From NCBI GenBank assembly GCA_046328525.1, contig JAXLWK010000003.1, forward strand, positions 186,001-250,000: 64,000 bases of DNA, written 5' to 3'. The notes under the pieces were generated by a model. The model did no database searches and was not told the origin of the DNA. It saw nothing but the letters and a program-made list of their open reading frames with translations. The stretch's first letter is position 1, and every line of letters starts with the position of its first letter. Source of the DNA: JBDHWG01 sp046328525 (GTDB lineage: Bacteria; Chloroflexota; Anaerolineae; Epilineales; JAHCIE01). The translations under genes and the position numbers were made by a program. Shown piece after piece: positions 8,009 to 16,555 of this stretch.

Positions 8009-8908
8009 TTAGCGCAGGTCTATCATGTGCTCGATCTGCGGTCCGGTCGAGGCGAGGGCGACCGGCACGGCCAGCGCCTCCTCGACGCTGTCAATCAGGC
8101 GGCGCACTTCGCCGGGTAGGTTGCTGCGGCGCTGCACGCCGTAGGCGCGCCCATAGCGGGCCTCGACGTAGGTGAGCGCTATCTGCGTCGCGCCGTTGAT
8201 CAGCGCCAGCCGGCGCGCCGCCTCGATGTACGCGGCGCTGTCGGCGTCGCTGTCGCCGAAGATGCTCTCGGAGGGGACACTGCCCCGGGGGACGCGGCCG
8301 CGTCGGGCGACCTCGGCCGGCGTGTACACCGGCAGGACCAGGACGACCTGGGTGACGCGCGTCGGGCCGAGTCCCACGTCCATGCAGCACGACTGGGCCG
8401 TCGTCTCAAAGGTCAAGCCCGCCGGGTGGGGGGCAGACTGGGCAATCGCCGGGCCGCCGGGCACGCTCTCGATCAGCACGCTGCGATTCTGGGCTGCGGC
8501 AACATTCAGCTCGACGGGTACATCGGCCAGGAACGCTTGCAGCTCCGGGAACTCGCCGGCCGGGAGCGTCGTCGGCCGCACTTCGCCTTCGTCGTCACGC
8601 AGGACGGCGCACAGCGGATCTACGCCGAGCCGCCCACCGACGCCGAGCTGCTCGACCTCGCTCAGCAGCGCGTCCAGGTTGATGGGAACGCCGGGGCCGA
8701 TGACGATGCGAGCGTCGGGCTGGACAAAGGCGCAGGGGAGCTGCCGCAGCACGCGGCGCTGGCCCTGCCACTCGATGCTATAGTCCAGGTGGCCGTCCGC
8801 GCCGGCCCGGCTCGCCAACACAGGCTGGTCGGCGAGGGCAAGATAGGCCGCGACTTTGCTGCGGGCATCTTCGCGGCTAGGGCCGCCCACGATCACTGTG
8901 ACGCTCAT
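8009..8908 (-). CDS. adenylosuccinate synthetase-like protein with degenerate active site
   Basis: 299 residues, against about 430 for PurA. The fold signature is recognisable along the length: VTVIVGG at the N-terminus; VQPDARIVIGPGVPINLDAL against the PurA IGNGVVLSP region; TFETTAQSCCMDVGLGPTRV against the PurA TTAGG-GLGPR region; and STGPQIEHMIDLR at the C-terminus like PurA STGPDRTETMIL. However, the GTP-binding QWGDEGKGK loop reads PSREDARSK (Asp13 replaced by Glu) and the GGHNAGHT loop with catalytic His41 reads AGADGHLDYS. Normal adenylosuccinate synthetase activity is therefore unlikely. It sits one base after trpB and 22 before trpA, so it is expressed with tryptophan synthase. Its function is unknown. 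The start at 8908 is set by the trpB stop; the frame itself stays open further upstream inside trpB. Confidence 0.75.
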   Translation of the reverse strand: MSVTVIVGGPSREDARSKVAAYLALADQPVLASRAGADGHLDYSIEWQGQRRVLRQLPCAFVQPDARIVIGPGVPINLDALLSEVEQLGVGGRLGVDPLCAVLRDDEGEVRPTTLPAGEFPELQAFLADVPVELNVAAAQNRSVLIESVPGGPAIAQSAPHPAGLTFETTAQSCCMDVGLGPTRVTQVVLVLPVYTPAEVARRGRVPRGSVPSESIFGDSDADSAAYIEAARRLALINGATQIALTYVEARYGRAYGVQRRSNLPGEVRRLIDSVEEALAVPVALASTGPQIEHMIDLR

Positions 8909-8909
8909 G

Positions 8910-10121
8910 CTAGATCGTGACCCCCAACGCCGTTGCCACAGTCTGTAGGTCCTTGTCGCCGCGGCCTGACAGGTTGACGACGATGGATTGCTCAGCCGCC
9001 ATCTGGGGCGCGACCTTGAGCGTGTGGGCGATGGCGTGCACCGACTCGAGCGCGGCGATGATGCCTTCGGCCTCGCACAGCAGCTTGAATGCTGCCAGGG
9101 CCTCATCGTCCGTGGCGTAGGTGTACTCGGCGCGGCCGGTCTCGCGCAGGTAAGCGTGCTCCGGTCCCACGGCGGCGTAGTCCAGGCCCGCCGAGACCGA
9201 GTGGGTGAGGGCGATCTGGCCGTCCTCGTCTTGCAGCACGTAGGTCTGCGCGCCGTGGAGCACGCCCAGGCGTCCCATCGCTGGGTCGGCGAAACGCGCC
9301 GCGTGCTCGCCGCTGGCGATGCCGTGGCCGCCGGCCTCGACGCCGATCATGCGCACGTCGTCGCCAAGGAACGGGTAGAACAGGCCGATGGAGTTGGAGC
9401 CGCCGCCGACGCAGGCGATGAGCAAGTCCGGCAGGTGGCCGATCTGCTCCAGCGCCTGCGCCCGCGCCTCCCGCCCGATGATGCTCTGGAAGTCGCGCAC
9501 CATCAGCGGGTACGGGTGCGGGCCGAGGGCCGAGCCGAGCAGATAGTAGCTGTCAGCGACGTTGGTGACCCAGTCGCGCATGGCTTCGTTGATGGCGTCT
9601 TTCAGGGTGCGGCTGCCCGAGTCCACCGGCCGCACCTCCGCGCCGAGCAGCTTCATGCGGAACACGTTGGGCGCTTGCCGCCGGATGTCTTCCGTGCCCA
9701 TGTACACAACGCACGACATCCCCAGCAGCGCGGCGACCGTCGCCGATGCGACGCCATGCTGCCCCGCGCCCGTCTCCGCGATGATGCGCCGCTTGCCCAT
9801 GCGTTCGGCGAGCAGGGCCTGGCCGAGCGCGTTGTTGATCTTGTGGGCGCCGGTGTGAGCCAGGTCCTCGCGCTTTAGGTAGATGCGCGCCCCGCCACAG
9901 TGGGCGGTCAGCTTCTCGGCAAAGTACAGCGGGGTTGGGCGGCCGACGTAGTCGCGCTCGAGCTGGAGGAAGCGCGCCTCGAACGTTGGGTCAGCCCTGG
10001 CCGCGAGATAAGCCTGCTCCAACTCGGTGACGGCCGACATCAGCGTCTCCGGGACGTAGCGGCCGCCGTAGCGGCCGTAGCGCCCGCGCGCGTCGGGGAG
10101 GGTCTGGGTCACAACGTCCAT
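8910..10121 (-). CDS. trpB: tryptophan synthase beta subunit
   Basis: 403 residues. The PLP enzyme joins indole to serine. It shows the cofactor lysine in HKINNALGQALLA, the substrate loop ETGAGQHGVA, and the phosphate-binding GGGSNSIGLF. It is the conventional TrpB1 form that pairs with TrpA. The ATG at 10121 is chosen because AGAAGAGGA precedes it; the longer frame to 10172 runs into the adjacent GC-rich repeat. A 129-base gap holding that repeat separates it from the Nif3-like gene. Confidence 0.96.
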   Translation of the reverse strand: MDVVTQTLPDARGRYGRYGGRYVPETLMSAVTELEQAYLAARADPTFEARFLQLERDYVGRPTPLYFAEKLTAHCGGARIYLKREDLAHTGAHKINNALGQALLAERMGKRRIIAETGAGQHGVASATVAALLGMSCVVYMGTEDIRRQAPNVFRMKLLGAEVRPVDSGSRTLKDAINEAMRDWVTNVADSYYLLGSALGPHPYPLMVRDFQSIIGREARAQALEQIGHLPDLLIACVGGGSNSIGLFYPFLGDDVRMIGVEAGGHGIASGEHAARFADPAMGRLGVLHGAQTYVLQDEDGQIALTHSVSAGLDYAAVGPEHAYLRETGRAEYTYATDDEALAAFKLLCEAEGIIAALESVHAIAHTLKVAPQMAAEQSIVVNLSGRGDKDLQTVATALGVTI

Positions 10122-10142
10122 AGCGTCCTCTTCTATTCGAGA

Positions 10143-10246
10143 CTCGGCCCTCACCCCCACCCCCTCTCCCACAAGGGGAGAGGGGAGCTAGAGTCGCCCC
10201 CCCTTCCCCCACCAGGGGGGAAGGGGCAGGGGGATGAGGGCGAAAA
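10143..10246. repeat. nested GC-rich inverted repeat (family member 2)
   Basis: Same architecture as the element at 7013-7104: a left half with CCCTCACCCCCACCCCCTCTCCC-acaa-GGGGAGAGGG and an inverted right half ending GGGGGATGAGGGCG. It fills the junction between the Nif3-like gene and trpB. A hairpin here could lower trpB expression or protect mRNA ends. Confidence 0.7.
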
Positions 10247-10250
10247 TGGG

Positions 10251-11147
10251 CTACGTTCGCAGGAACTCCGGCAGCTCCGGCGCATCCGGCACAAACGCGG
10301 CGCTCAGTCCGAGGGATTGCGCCCACGTGGCGAGAAGGCGCAGGCCCGGCGCCTGCGTGGCGTACTGCGACGCACCGATCAGGTTGATGGCGCGCGTCGC
10401 GGCCAGCGCCAGGAAGGCGGCGCTACGGTCGTGGAGCGCCGGGTCGGGAATCGGGTTATCCAGAATGCCCGTCACATAAGTCTGGCAGCGCAAGGCGTCA
10501 GCCTGTTCCAGCAGCTCCGGGCTGCCCCCATCGCCAGGCACGACGGCGACGCGCCCGACCACGCCGTCGAGGTTTTCGGCGACCTGCGAGTTCGTGATGT
10601 CGAGCCGCTCCTCGACACGCAGGAGGAAGGCGCTGAAGTCAAAGATCGGCGCCAGGTGCGGCTCCACCTCGACCTTGCCGTAGCAGCCAATTGGCTTCCC
10701 ATCCGCCATGAGCTCGCCCTCGATCTCGACGCCGACGGCGCGCGCCAGGCTGCGCCAGGTGGACAGACGCGGCTCCCAGATCAGCGGGGCGTGCAAGATG
10801 TAGAGCGAGACGCCCGCCTCCTGCAGGTCGGCCAGGCCCACCGGGTCGGGCGGAGCATACCCGGTGCGTCCATCCAGGGTCATGGGAATGTGGCATATGA
10901 GAACGCTGCCTGGCAGCGCCCGCCCCGTGACGTGCTCGATCACGGCGCGCGTCGGGTAGACGGTGGTGTAGACTTCCTCGACGTGCGGTTCGCCCTGGAC
11001 GAGCAGCCCGTTGCCGTTGGTGAGGAATTGCGGCGCGGCGAACTTTGTGCGGGCCGGGTCGCCGTGGGCGAGCAAGGGCCACGTCTCGATGACGCTCTCG
11101 ACGTGGAACTCCTCATCAAGGCGGCGGCAGAACTCGTTGAGGTTCAT
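10251..11147 (-). CDS. Nif3/DUF34-like protein within the trp operon
   Basis: 298 residues. The overall pattern matches the Nif3 (DUF34, so-called GTP cyclohydrolase 1 type 2) family: SVLICHIPM where the family has a histidine pair, LYILHAPL-(x)n-LARAVGVEIEG in the middle, a central insert, then RVAVVPGDGG, TYVTGILDN and INLIGASQYATQAPGLRLLATW near the end, like the family GHY-ATE-PG-LA segment. Several metal-ligand positions look altered. The family often has two-metal sites and poorly known function. Its first four bases overlap the end of trpF, so translation is coupled. No trp-specific role is known to me. Confidence 0.65.
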   Translation of the reverse strand: MNLNEFCRRLDEEFHVESVIETWPLLAHGDPARTKFAAPQFLTNGNGLLVQGEPHVEEVYTTVYPTRAVIEHVTGRALPGSVLICHIPMTLDGRTGYAPPDPVGLADLQEAGVSLYILHAPLIWEPRLSTWRSLARAVGVEIEGELMADGKPIGCYGKVEVEPHLAPIFDFSAFLLRVEERLDITNSQVAENLDGVVGRVAVVPGDGGSPELLEQADALRCQTYVTGILDNPIPDPALHDRSAAFLALAATRAINLIGASQYATQAPGLRLLATWAQSLGLSAAFVPDAPELPEFLRT

Positions 11148-11830
11148 GCGTGGGATTGTCCGTCTGCGCCGATAGGCTGTTTGGCGGCAGTGATGAAGCG
11201 GCGCACCAGGTCGTGGTCCTTCTTGCCCGGCGCGCTCTCGACGCCGCTTGCCACGTCAACGCCCCACGGTTGCACCTCGGCGACGGCTTCGGCCACAGTG
11301 TCGGGCGTCAGACCGCCGGCGAGGAGCGTCGGGTAGCGCAGCGCCAGGCTGCGGGCGGCGTTCCAGTCGGCGGCGCGGCCGGTGCCGCCGAAGCGCCACG
11401 GGTGGTAGGCATCCACCAGGAACGAGGGCCGTCTCGCCGTGGCCGGGTCGGTCGGCGCCAGAACCTCCGCGTAAGCGGCGGCGATGCCGTCGGCGTCGGC
11501 GCGGTTCTGGGGTCGGATGGCTTTGAAGGCGCGGGGCGCCAGCAGCCCAACCTCCAGCGGCGGCTCGCTGCCACTGAGCTGCGCCAGGTCCAGCCCCACG
11601 TCGTCCAGGGTGCGCGCCACTTCTTGATACTCCACGTCCACGAAGACGCCGACCATGAGCGGCGGGTCAGCATGGGCGGCGCGCAGCCGCGCCACGATGT
11701 CGCGCGCGTCCTCGACGCTCACTCGGCGCGGGCTTTTCGGGTAGAAAATGAAGCCCAGCAGATCCGCACCGGCGTCAGCAGAGACCCGGGCGTCCTCGAT
11801 GTTGGTGATGCCGCAAATCTTAACGCGCAC
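11144..11830 (-). CDS. trpF: phosphoribosylanthranilate isomerase
   Basis: 228 residues, (beta/alpha)8 family. The catalytic Cys is in VKICGITNIEDA, the Asp in LVDAYHP, and the C-terminal phosphate-binding segment is GGLTPDTVAEA and VDVASGVES. It carries out the Amadori rearrangement between TrpD and TrpC. It lies 30 bases after trpC and overlaps the start of the Nif3-like gene by four bases. Confidence 0.95.
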   Translation of the reverse strand: MRVKICGITNIEDARVSADAGADLLGFIFYPKSPRRVSVEDARDIVARLRAAHADPPLMVGVFVDVEYQEVARTLDDVGLDLAQLSGSEPPLEVGLLAPRAFKAIRPQNRADADGIAAAYAEVLAPTDPATARRPSFLVDAYHPWRFGGTGRAADWNAARSLALRYPTLLAGGLTPDTVAEAVAEVQPWGVDVASGVESAPGKKDHDLVRRFITAAKQPIGADGQSHA

Positions 11831-11860
11831 AGTCCCTCACCCCCTTGAGCCACCGTTGTG

Positions 11861-12712
11861 CTACGGACTGACGCCTAGGGCGGCTCCCCCATCTCCCACA
11901 TGGGGAGAGGGGGAGACCAGGCCAACACCTGATAGCTCGCGCACCTTGGCGGCCATGTCGGGCGCGGTCATTAGCGCCTCGCCGACCAGGATCGCGTCCA
12001 CGCCGCCCTGCTCGAGCATCGCCACATCGCCGGCGGTGTGAATGCCGCTCTCGGCGACGAGTATTGTATCCGCCGGCACGAGCGGGCGCAAGCGCAGCGT
12101 CGTGTGGATGTCCACGCTGAAGTCGCGCAAGTCGCGGTTGTTGACGCCGACGACGCGCGCGCCCGATGCCACAGCCCGCCGCGCTTCCGCCGCGTCGTGG
12201 ACTTCGACGAGCGCCGTCATGCCCAGGCTCTCGGCCAACTCGCGCAGCGCGGTCAGCTCGGCGTCGTCGAGAATGGCGACGATGAGCAGGATGGCGTCGG
12301 CGCCCCAGGCGCGCGCCTCCCAGACCTGGTACGGGTCAATCATGAAGTCCTTGCGCAGCAGGGGCAGCTCCGCCAGGCTGCCGTCCGCCTCGGCTTCGCG
12401 CACGGCCTTGAGATACGCCAGGCGGCCGTGGAAGAACGGCTCGTCGGTCAGGATGGACATGGCCCGCGCGCCGTTCGCGGCGTACACGGCGGCCAGCTCG
12501 ATCGGCGCGAAGTCGGCGCGGAGCAATCCCTTCGAGGGCGACGCCTTCTTCAGCTCACCGATGAGGCTGACGCCGGGTTGCGCCAGCGCCGCCGCGAAAT
12601 CGCGCGCCGTCAGCGCCTCGGTGGCTTGCTTCTGAAGCTCCGCCAGCGGCTGGCTTGCCTTGCGCTCGGCGACCTCAATACGTTTCTGGGCAACAATCTT
12701 ATCCAGGATCAT
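11861..12712 (-). CDS. trpC: indole-3-glycerol-phosphate synthase
   Basis: 283 residues. It shows the TrpC motifs ELKKASPSKGLLR, the catalytic LLRKDFMIDPYQ, VGVNNRDLRDF and VAESGIHTAGDVA. The family normally ends soon after the VRELSGVG-like segment. Here about 18 further residues (SPSPHVGDGGAALGVSP) are coded by a member of the GC-rich hairpin family at 11882-11912, so the C-terminal tail looks repeat-derived. The active site is intact. Confidence 0.94.
   Translation of the reverse strand: MILDKIVAQKRIEVAERKASQPLAELQKQATEALTARDFAAALAQPGVSLIGELKKASPSKGLLRADFAPIELAAVYAANGARAMSILTDEPFFHGRLAYLKAVREAEADGSLAELPLLRKDFMIDPYQVWEARAWGADAILLIVAILDDAELTALRELAESLGMTALVEVHDAAEARRAVASGARVVGVNNRDLRDFSVDIHTTLRLRPLVPADTILVAESGIHTAGDVAMLEQGGVDAILVGEALMTAPDMAAKVRELSGVGLVSPSPHVGDGGAALGVSP
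11882..11912. repeat. GC-rich hairpin inside the 3' end of trpC (family member 3)
   Basis: CCCCCATCTCCC-aca-tGGGGAGAGGGGG-type hairpin, matching the half-elements at 7013-7104 and 10143-10246. It codes for the last residues of TrpC. Confidence 0.65.
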
Positions 12713-13159
12713 GGGCGTCTCGCCCCTCCTCTGAAAATAGCCCTGGGCTGCCTCGTCGCCGGTCGCCGTAGGCTCAAGCCTACGGCTAAGGATGGAAGCC
12801 CAAGGGGCTGGGGAAGCCGGAGCGGCAGCCTCTCAGGCTTCCATTCGTAGCCCGCTGCTTCAGCGGCGGGCGGACCTGGCGTTCGGGCTGACAGTGATTT
12901 TCATCCGTCTGGTGGTGGACATAAGTCCATGAGGAACTTCCTTGCCGAAGGAATAGCCACGCAAAGGCGCCAAGGCGCAGAGGAAGATATGAGTCTTGGT
13001 GTCAATCCTTTGCGTCTACCATGAAAATGAGCCTGCTCGCAACGGATGGGGTCACGGATTAACGGATAGGTTTGCTCCGTATCCGTGAATCCGGGCGTAT
13101 CCGTTGCGAAGTTAACCGCAGTCCAGCCCCTCCGCTCTGCTCAGGGCGACAACACTGCT
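12713..13159. repeat. gene-free 447-bp repeat cluster inside the trp operon (between trpD and trpC)
   Basis: No credible gene. From left to right: a perfect hairpin GCCGTAGGCT/AGCCTACGGC (12765-12786); a second GC-rich hairpin (about 12850-12872); a 43-base unit (12895-12937) that recurs inverted at 58507-58549; a half copy of the GCAAAGGCGC repeat (12959-12985); and a 75-base inverted repeat (13036-13111) with arms TCGCAACGGAT and ATCCGTTGCGA and internal CACGGATT/ATCCGTG pairs. Several distinct repeat families have accumulated here while the operon order stayed intact. Confidence 0.75.
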
Positions 13160-14197
13160 CTACGCCGGATGGGGCGTGTGGTCGTTGCTGAACTCGACCA
13201 CGCGGGCGAGCACCCTGCCCGCCGCGCCACTGTCAATGGCCGCCGCGGCCATCCCAACGCCCTCGCCCAGGTCCTTCGCCTGGCCGCCGACGACCAGCGC
13301 CGCCGCCGCGTTGAACAGGACCACGTCGCGGCGCGGGCCGCGCTCGCCGGCCAGGACGCGGCGCGTCAGCTCGGCGTTCTCCGTCGCCGTCCCGCCCCGC
13401 AGGTCGGCTACGGAGGCGCGTGGGATGCCCAGGCTCATGGCGTCCAGCGTCTCCTCCACCACCTCGTCGCCGTGCGCCGCGTCGAAGAACGCAGCGCGGT
13501 TTGGCCCGGTGGTGGATAGCTCGTCCAGGCCATCCGCGCCGTGGACAACATAGGCGGCGCGGCTGCCGAGCGCCTGCAAGACCTCGGCGAGGGGCGCGGT
13601 CAGGTGCGCCGCGTAGATGCCCATCACCTGGGTCCGCGCGCCGGCCGGGTTCGTCAGCGGACCGAGGACGTTGAACACCGTGCGGATACCCATCTCGCGC
13701 CGCGGGCCGATGGCGTGGCGCATGGCCGGGTGGAGTCTGGGGGCGAAGAGGAAGCCGAAGCCTACGGTATCAATCGAGTCGGCGACGGCGTGGGCGTCTA
13801 GCTCCAGGTTGAGGCCGAGCGCCTGCAACACGTCGGCGCTGCCCGACTGGCTGGACACCGAGCGGTTGCCGTGCTTGGCGACGCCCAGGCCCGCCCCCGC
13901 GACGACGAACGCGGCGGTGGTGGAGATGTTGAACGTCCCGCTGCGGTCGCCGCCCGTGCCGCACGTGTCCACCAGGTCGGTGCGCTTCGGGCGGACGGGC
14001 ACGGCGAGGCTGCGCATGGCGCGGGCGCAGCCGGCGATCTCGTCAATCGTCTCGCCCTTGATGCGGAGGGCCGTCAGGAACGCGCCGATCTGCGCCTGGG
14101 ACGCCTCGCCGTCCATGATCTGGCGCATGACGGTCTCGGCGTCGGCCGCGCTGAGATTGTGGCCCTCGACCAGGGCGGCAATCGCCTCTTTGATCAT
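13160..14197 (-). CDS. trpD: anthranilate phosphoribosyltransferase
   Basis: 345 residues. It joins anthranilate to PRPP. The motifs DTCGTGGDRSGTFNIST (PRPP site) and KHGNRSVSSQSGSADVLQ are complete, as is the DELSTTGP region. The ATG at 14197 is preferred (GAGGAG 8 bases upstream, standard N-terminus MIKEAIAALV); the longer frame to 14308 would read through the palindromic repeat at 14228-14283. A separate trpD and trpG (not fused) is the rule here. Confidence 0.95.
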   Translation of the reverse strand: MIKEAIAALVEGHNLSAADAETVMRQIMDGEASQAQIGAFLTALRIKGETIDEIAGCARAMRSLAVPVRPKRTDLVDTCGTGGDRSGTFNISTTAAFVVAGAGLGVAKHGNRSVSSQSGSADVLQALGLNLELDAHAVADSIDTVGFGFLFAPRLHPAMRHAIGPRREMGIRTVFNVLGPLTNPAGARTQVMGIYAAHLTAPLAEVLQALGSRAAYVVHGADGLDELSTTGPNRAAFFDAAHGDEVVEETLDAMSLGIPRASVADLRGGTATENAELTRRVLAGERGPRRDVVLFNAAAALVVGGQAKDLGEGVGMAAAAIDSGAAGRVLARVVEFSNDHTPHPA

Positions 14198-14227
14198 AGT
14201 CAGACTCCTCGCTAACCTGCCAGAAAT

Positions 14228-14283
14228 GTAGTGGCGACTTCCAGTCGCTCCCGTGGCCGCAGAACGACCGAGGTCGTCACTAC
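14228..14283. repeat. GTAGTGGCGACTTCC palindromic repeat between trpG and trpD
   Basis: 56 bases whose ends (GTAGTGGCGACTTCCAGTCG and CGACCGAGGTCGTCACTAC) are inverted copies. Other copies lie at 50979-51034 and 56781-56836, with half a copy at 6904-6925. Confidence 0.75.
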
Positions 14284-14312
14284 AAAGCGCGCAGCGGATG
14301 CGTAACATACCA

Positions 14313-14918
14313 TTAGTGAGCCGCGCCCTGGGCCTGGAACACCCCGGCCCCCAGCGGCCGCATGTCCAGGAAGTTCTTGAGAATCTGCTTGCCGTGCTGC
14401 GTCAGGATGCTCTCCGGGTGGAACTGGACGCCGAACATCGGGAAGTACTTGTGGCGCAGGCCCATCAGCTCGCCGTCGGCCGTGAACGCCGTCGCCTCCA
14501 GCTCGGCGGGCAGCGGCTCCTCGACGATGAGAGAGTGGTAGCGCGTCGCCTCGAACGGGCTGGGGATGCCCTCGAACAAGCCCTTGCCATAGTGGTAGAT
14601 GAGCGAGGTCTTGCCGTGCATCAGGCGCGGCGCGCGCACCACAGCGCCGCCGAACACGTACCCCATGCACTGCTGGCCCAGGCACACACCCAGGATCGGG
14701 GTCGTCGTGTGGAAATGCTGGATCACGGCGTTGCTGATGCCGCCGTCGGTCGGGTCGCCCGGCCCCGGCGAGATGACGATGGCGCCCGGTCGCAGCGCCT
14801 CAATCTCCTCAATCGTCACCTTGTCGTTGCGGAAGACCTTTAGCTCCGCGCCCAGCTCGCCCAGGTACTGCACCAAGTTGTATGTAAACGAGTCGTAGTT
14901 GTCAATCACGACGATCAT
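14313..14918 (-). CDS. trpG: anthranilate synthase component II (glutamine amidotransferase)
   Basis: 201 residues, class I glutamine amidotransferase. Catalytic Cys in GVCLGQQCMGY, His and Glu in VQFHPESIL; the N-terminus MIVVIDNYDSFTYNLVQYLG is typical of TrpG/PabA. It feeds ammonia to TrpE. It lies 18 bases after trpE. It may also serve aminodeoxychorismate synthase, since TrpG/PabA are often shared. Confidence 0.95.
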   Translation of the reverse strand: MIVVIDNYDSFTYNLVQYLGELGAELKVFRNDKVTIEEIEALRPGAIVISPGPGDPTDGGISNAVIQHFHTTTPILGVCLGQQCMGYVFGGAVVRAPRLMHGKTSLIYHYGKGLFEGIPSPFEATRYHSLIVEEPLPAELEATAFTADGELMGLRHKYFPMFGVQFHPESILTQHGKQILKNFLDMRPLGAGVFQAQGAAH

Positions 14919-14936
14919 GGTATCCTCCTGAGGAAA

Positions 14937-16472
14937 TCAAAAGCCTTCTTCGGCGACGCGGATGGCCTCGGCGAGGGCGCGGGCCTTGTTGACACATTCC
15001 TCGTACTCCAGGCCGGGGTCCGAGTCGGCGACGATACCCGCGCCGGCCTGGATGTAGCACGTGCGGTCGCGCATGACAATCGTGCGGATGGTGATGCACG
15101 AGTCGAGCGTGCCGCTGTAACCGAAGTAGCCGATCGCGCCGCCGTAGGGGCCGCGCCGCACGCCTTCCAGCTCTTCGATGATCTCCATCGCCCGCACCTT
15201 GGGCGCGCCCGACAACGTGCCGGCCGGGAACGTCGCTCGCAGCAGGTCGAACGAGTCGCAGTCGGCGGCGAGCTGGCCGCGCACGCGGCTGACAATGTGC
15301 ATGACGTGGGAGTAGCGCTCCACCACCATCAGGTCCGTGACCTCCACCGTGCCGTACTCGCACACGCGGCCCAGGTCGTTGCGGCCCAGGTCCACGAGCA
15401 TGACGTGCTCGGCGCGCTCCTTCGGGTCGGCCAGCATTTCCTCGGCCAGCGACTTGTCTTCGGCCTCGGTCGCGCCGCGCCGCCGCGTGCCGGCGATCGG
15501 GCGGACGGCGGCGACGCCGTCTTCGAGCTGGGTCAGCATCTCCGGCGACGAGGCGATGATCTTGGTCTCGCCCAGGTCCATGAACACCATGTAGGGCGAG
15601 GGGTTGAGCATGCGTAGGGCGCGGTAGATGGCGAACGGGTCGGCGTCTGTCTCGCGCTCGAAGCGCTGCGACAGGACGACCTGGAAGATGTCGCCGGCGG
15701 CGATGTACTCCTTGGCCGCCGTGACCATCGCCTCGTAGCGCTGGCGCTCGGTGTTGGAGGTGAGGGAGAACGACTGGCCGGTCGGCTCGACGCTCGCCTC
15801 TGGGCTGGGCCGGCGCACCTGCTCCACGATGGCCTCGATGCGGGCCACGGCGTCGGCGTAGGCGTCGGCGACCGGGTCCGCGCCCGCGCCGTCGAGGCGG
15901 GCGTTGGCGAGCACGAGCAGGCGGTGCTTGACGTGGTCGAAGACGACCAGGGTGTCCGTGAACAGGAAGTGGCACAGGGGCAGGTCGCGGTCGTCCACGG
16001 CGGTGTCGGGCAGGCGCTCGAAGTAGCGCACAATGTCGTAGCTCATGTAGCCGACGGCGCCGCCGACGAAGCGCGGCAGACCGGGCAGGCGGATCATGCG
16101 CGTGTCGGCCATGACCGCCTTCACGGCGGTCAGCGGGTCGGTGTCGTCGGCGATGACGGCGTCGTGGCCGTTGATGAGGTGCACACCTTTGTGGTGGGCG
16201 ACGAGCTGGCGGGCCGGAGCGATGCCGAGGAACGAGTAGCGGGCGATCTGCTCGCCGCCCTCGACCGACTCCAGCAGGAACGACGCGCCCGCGCCGCGCA
16301 GCTTGAGGTAGACGGAGACGGGCGTTTCCAGGTCGGCGGGCAGCTCGCAGTAGACCGGCAGGACGTTGCCCTGGTCGGCCAGCGCTCGCGCCTCATCGAG
16401 GCTGGGGTGGAAGCGCAGCGGGCGTCGGTGCGTCGTGGTCGAGCGGTCTTCGGTGACGATAGTTGGGAACAT
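14937..16472 (-). CDS. trpE: anthranilate synthase component I
   Basis: 511 residues. The N-terminal half has the feedback-inhibition segment SFLLESVEGG. The chorismate-binding half shows PSPYMVFMDLG, SSPEML, RPIAGTRRRG, HVMLVDLGRNDLGRV and the late SGAPKVRAMEIIEELE. Together these identify TrpE rather than PabB. The ATG at 16472 has a perfect AGGAGG seven bases upstream; the longer frame to 16553 would extend into the T-box leader. It is the first gene of the operon and is controlled by the leader directly upstream. Confidence 0.96.
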   Translation of the reverse strand: MFPTIVTEDRSTTTHRRPLRFHPSLDEARALADQGNVLPVYCELPADLETPVSVYLKLRGAGASFLLESVEGGEQIARYSFLGIAPARQLVAHHKGVHLINGHDAVIADDTDPLTAVKAVMADTRMIRLPGLPRFVGGAVGYMSYDIVRYFERLPDTAVDDRDLPLCHFLFTDTLVVFDHVKHRLLVLANARLDGAGADPVADAYADAVARIEAIVEQVRRPSPEASVEPTGQSFSLTSNTERQRYEAMVTAAKEYIAAGDIFQVVLSQRFERETDADPFAIYRALRMLNPSPYMVFMDLGETKIIASSPEMLTQLEDGVAAVRPIAGTRRRGATEAEDKSLAEEMLADPKERAEHVMLVDLGRNDLGRVCEYGTVEVTDLMVVERYSHVMHIVSRVRGQLAADCDSFDLLRATFPAGTLSGAPKVRAMEIIEELEGVRRGPYGGAIGYFGYSGTLDSCITIRTIVMRDRTCYIQAGAGIVADSDPGLEYEECVNKARALAEAIRVAEEGF

Positions 16473-16555
16473 TACGATCCTCCTATAGGACTGTGCCGCC
16501 GCAGCGCGCCAGGTCTCGCGAGTGGGAGGCGCTGAGGTGAACCCAGGCGACAAAC

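Noticed and set aside
12713..13159. CRISPR array in the repeat cluster
   Set aside because: The repeats belong to different families, are not regularly spaced and no cas gene is nearby.
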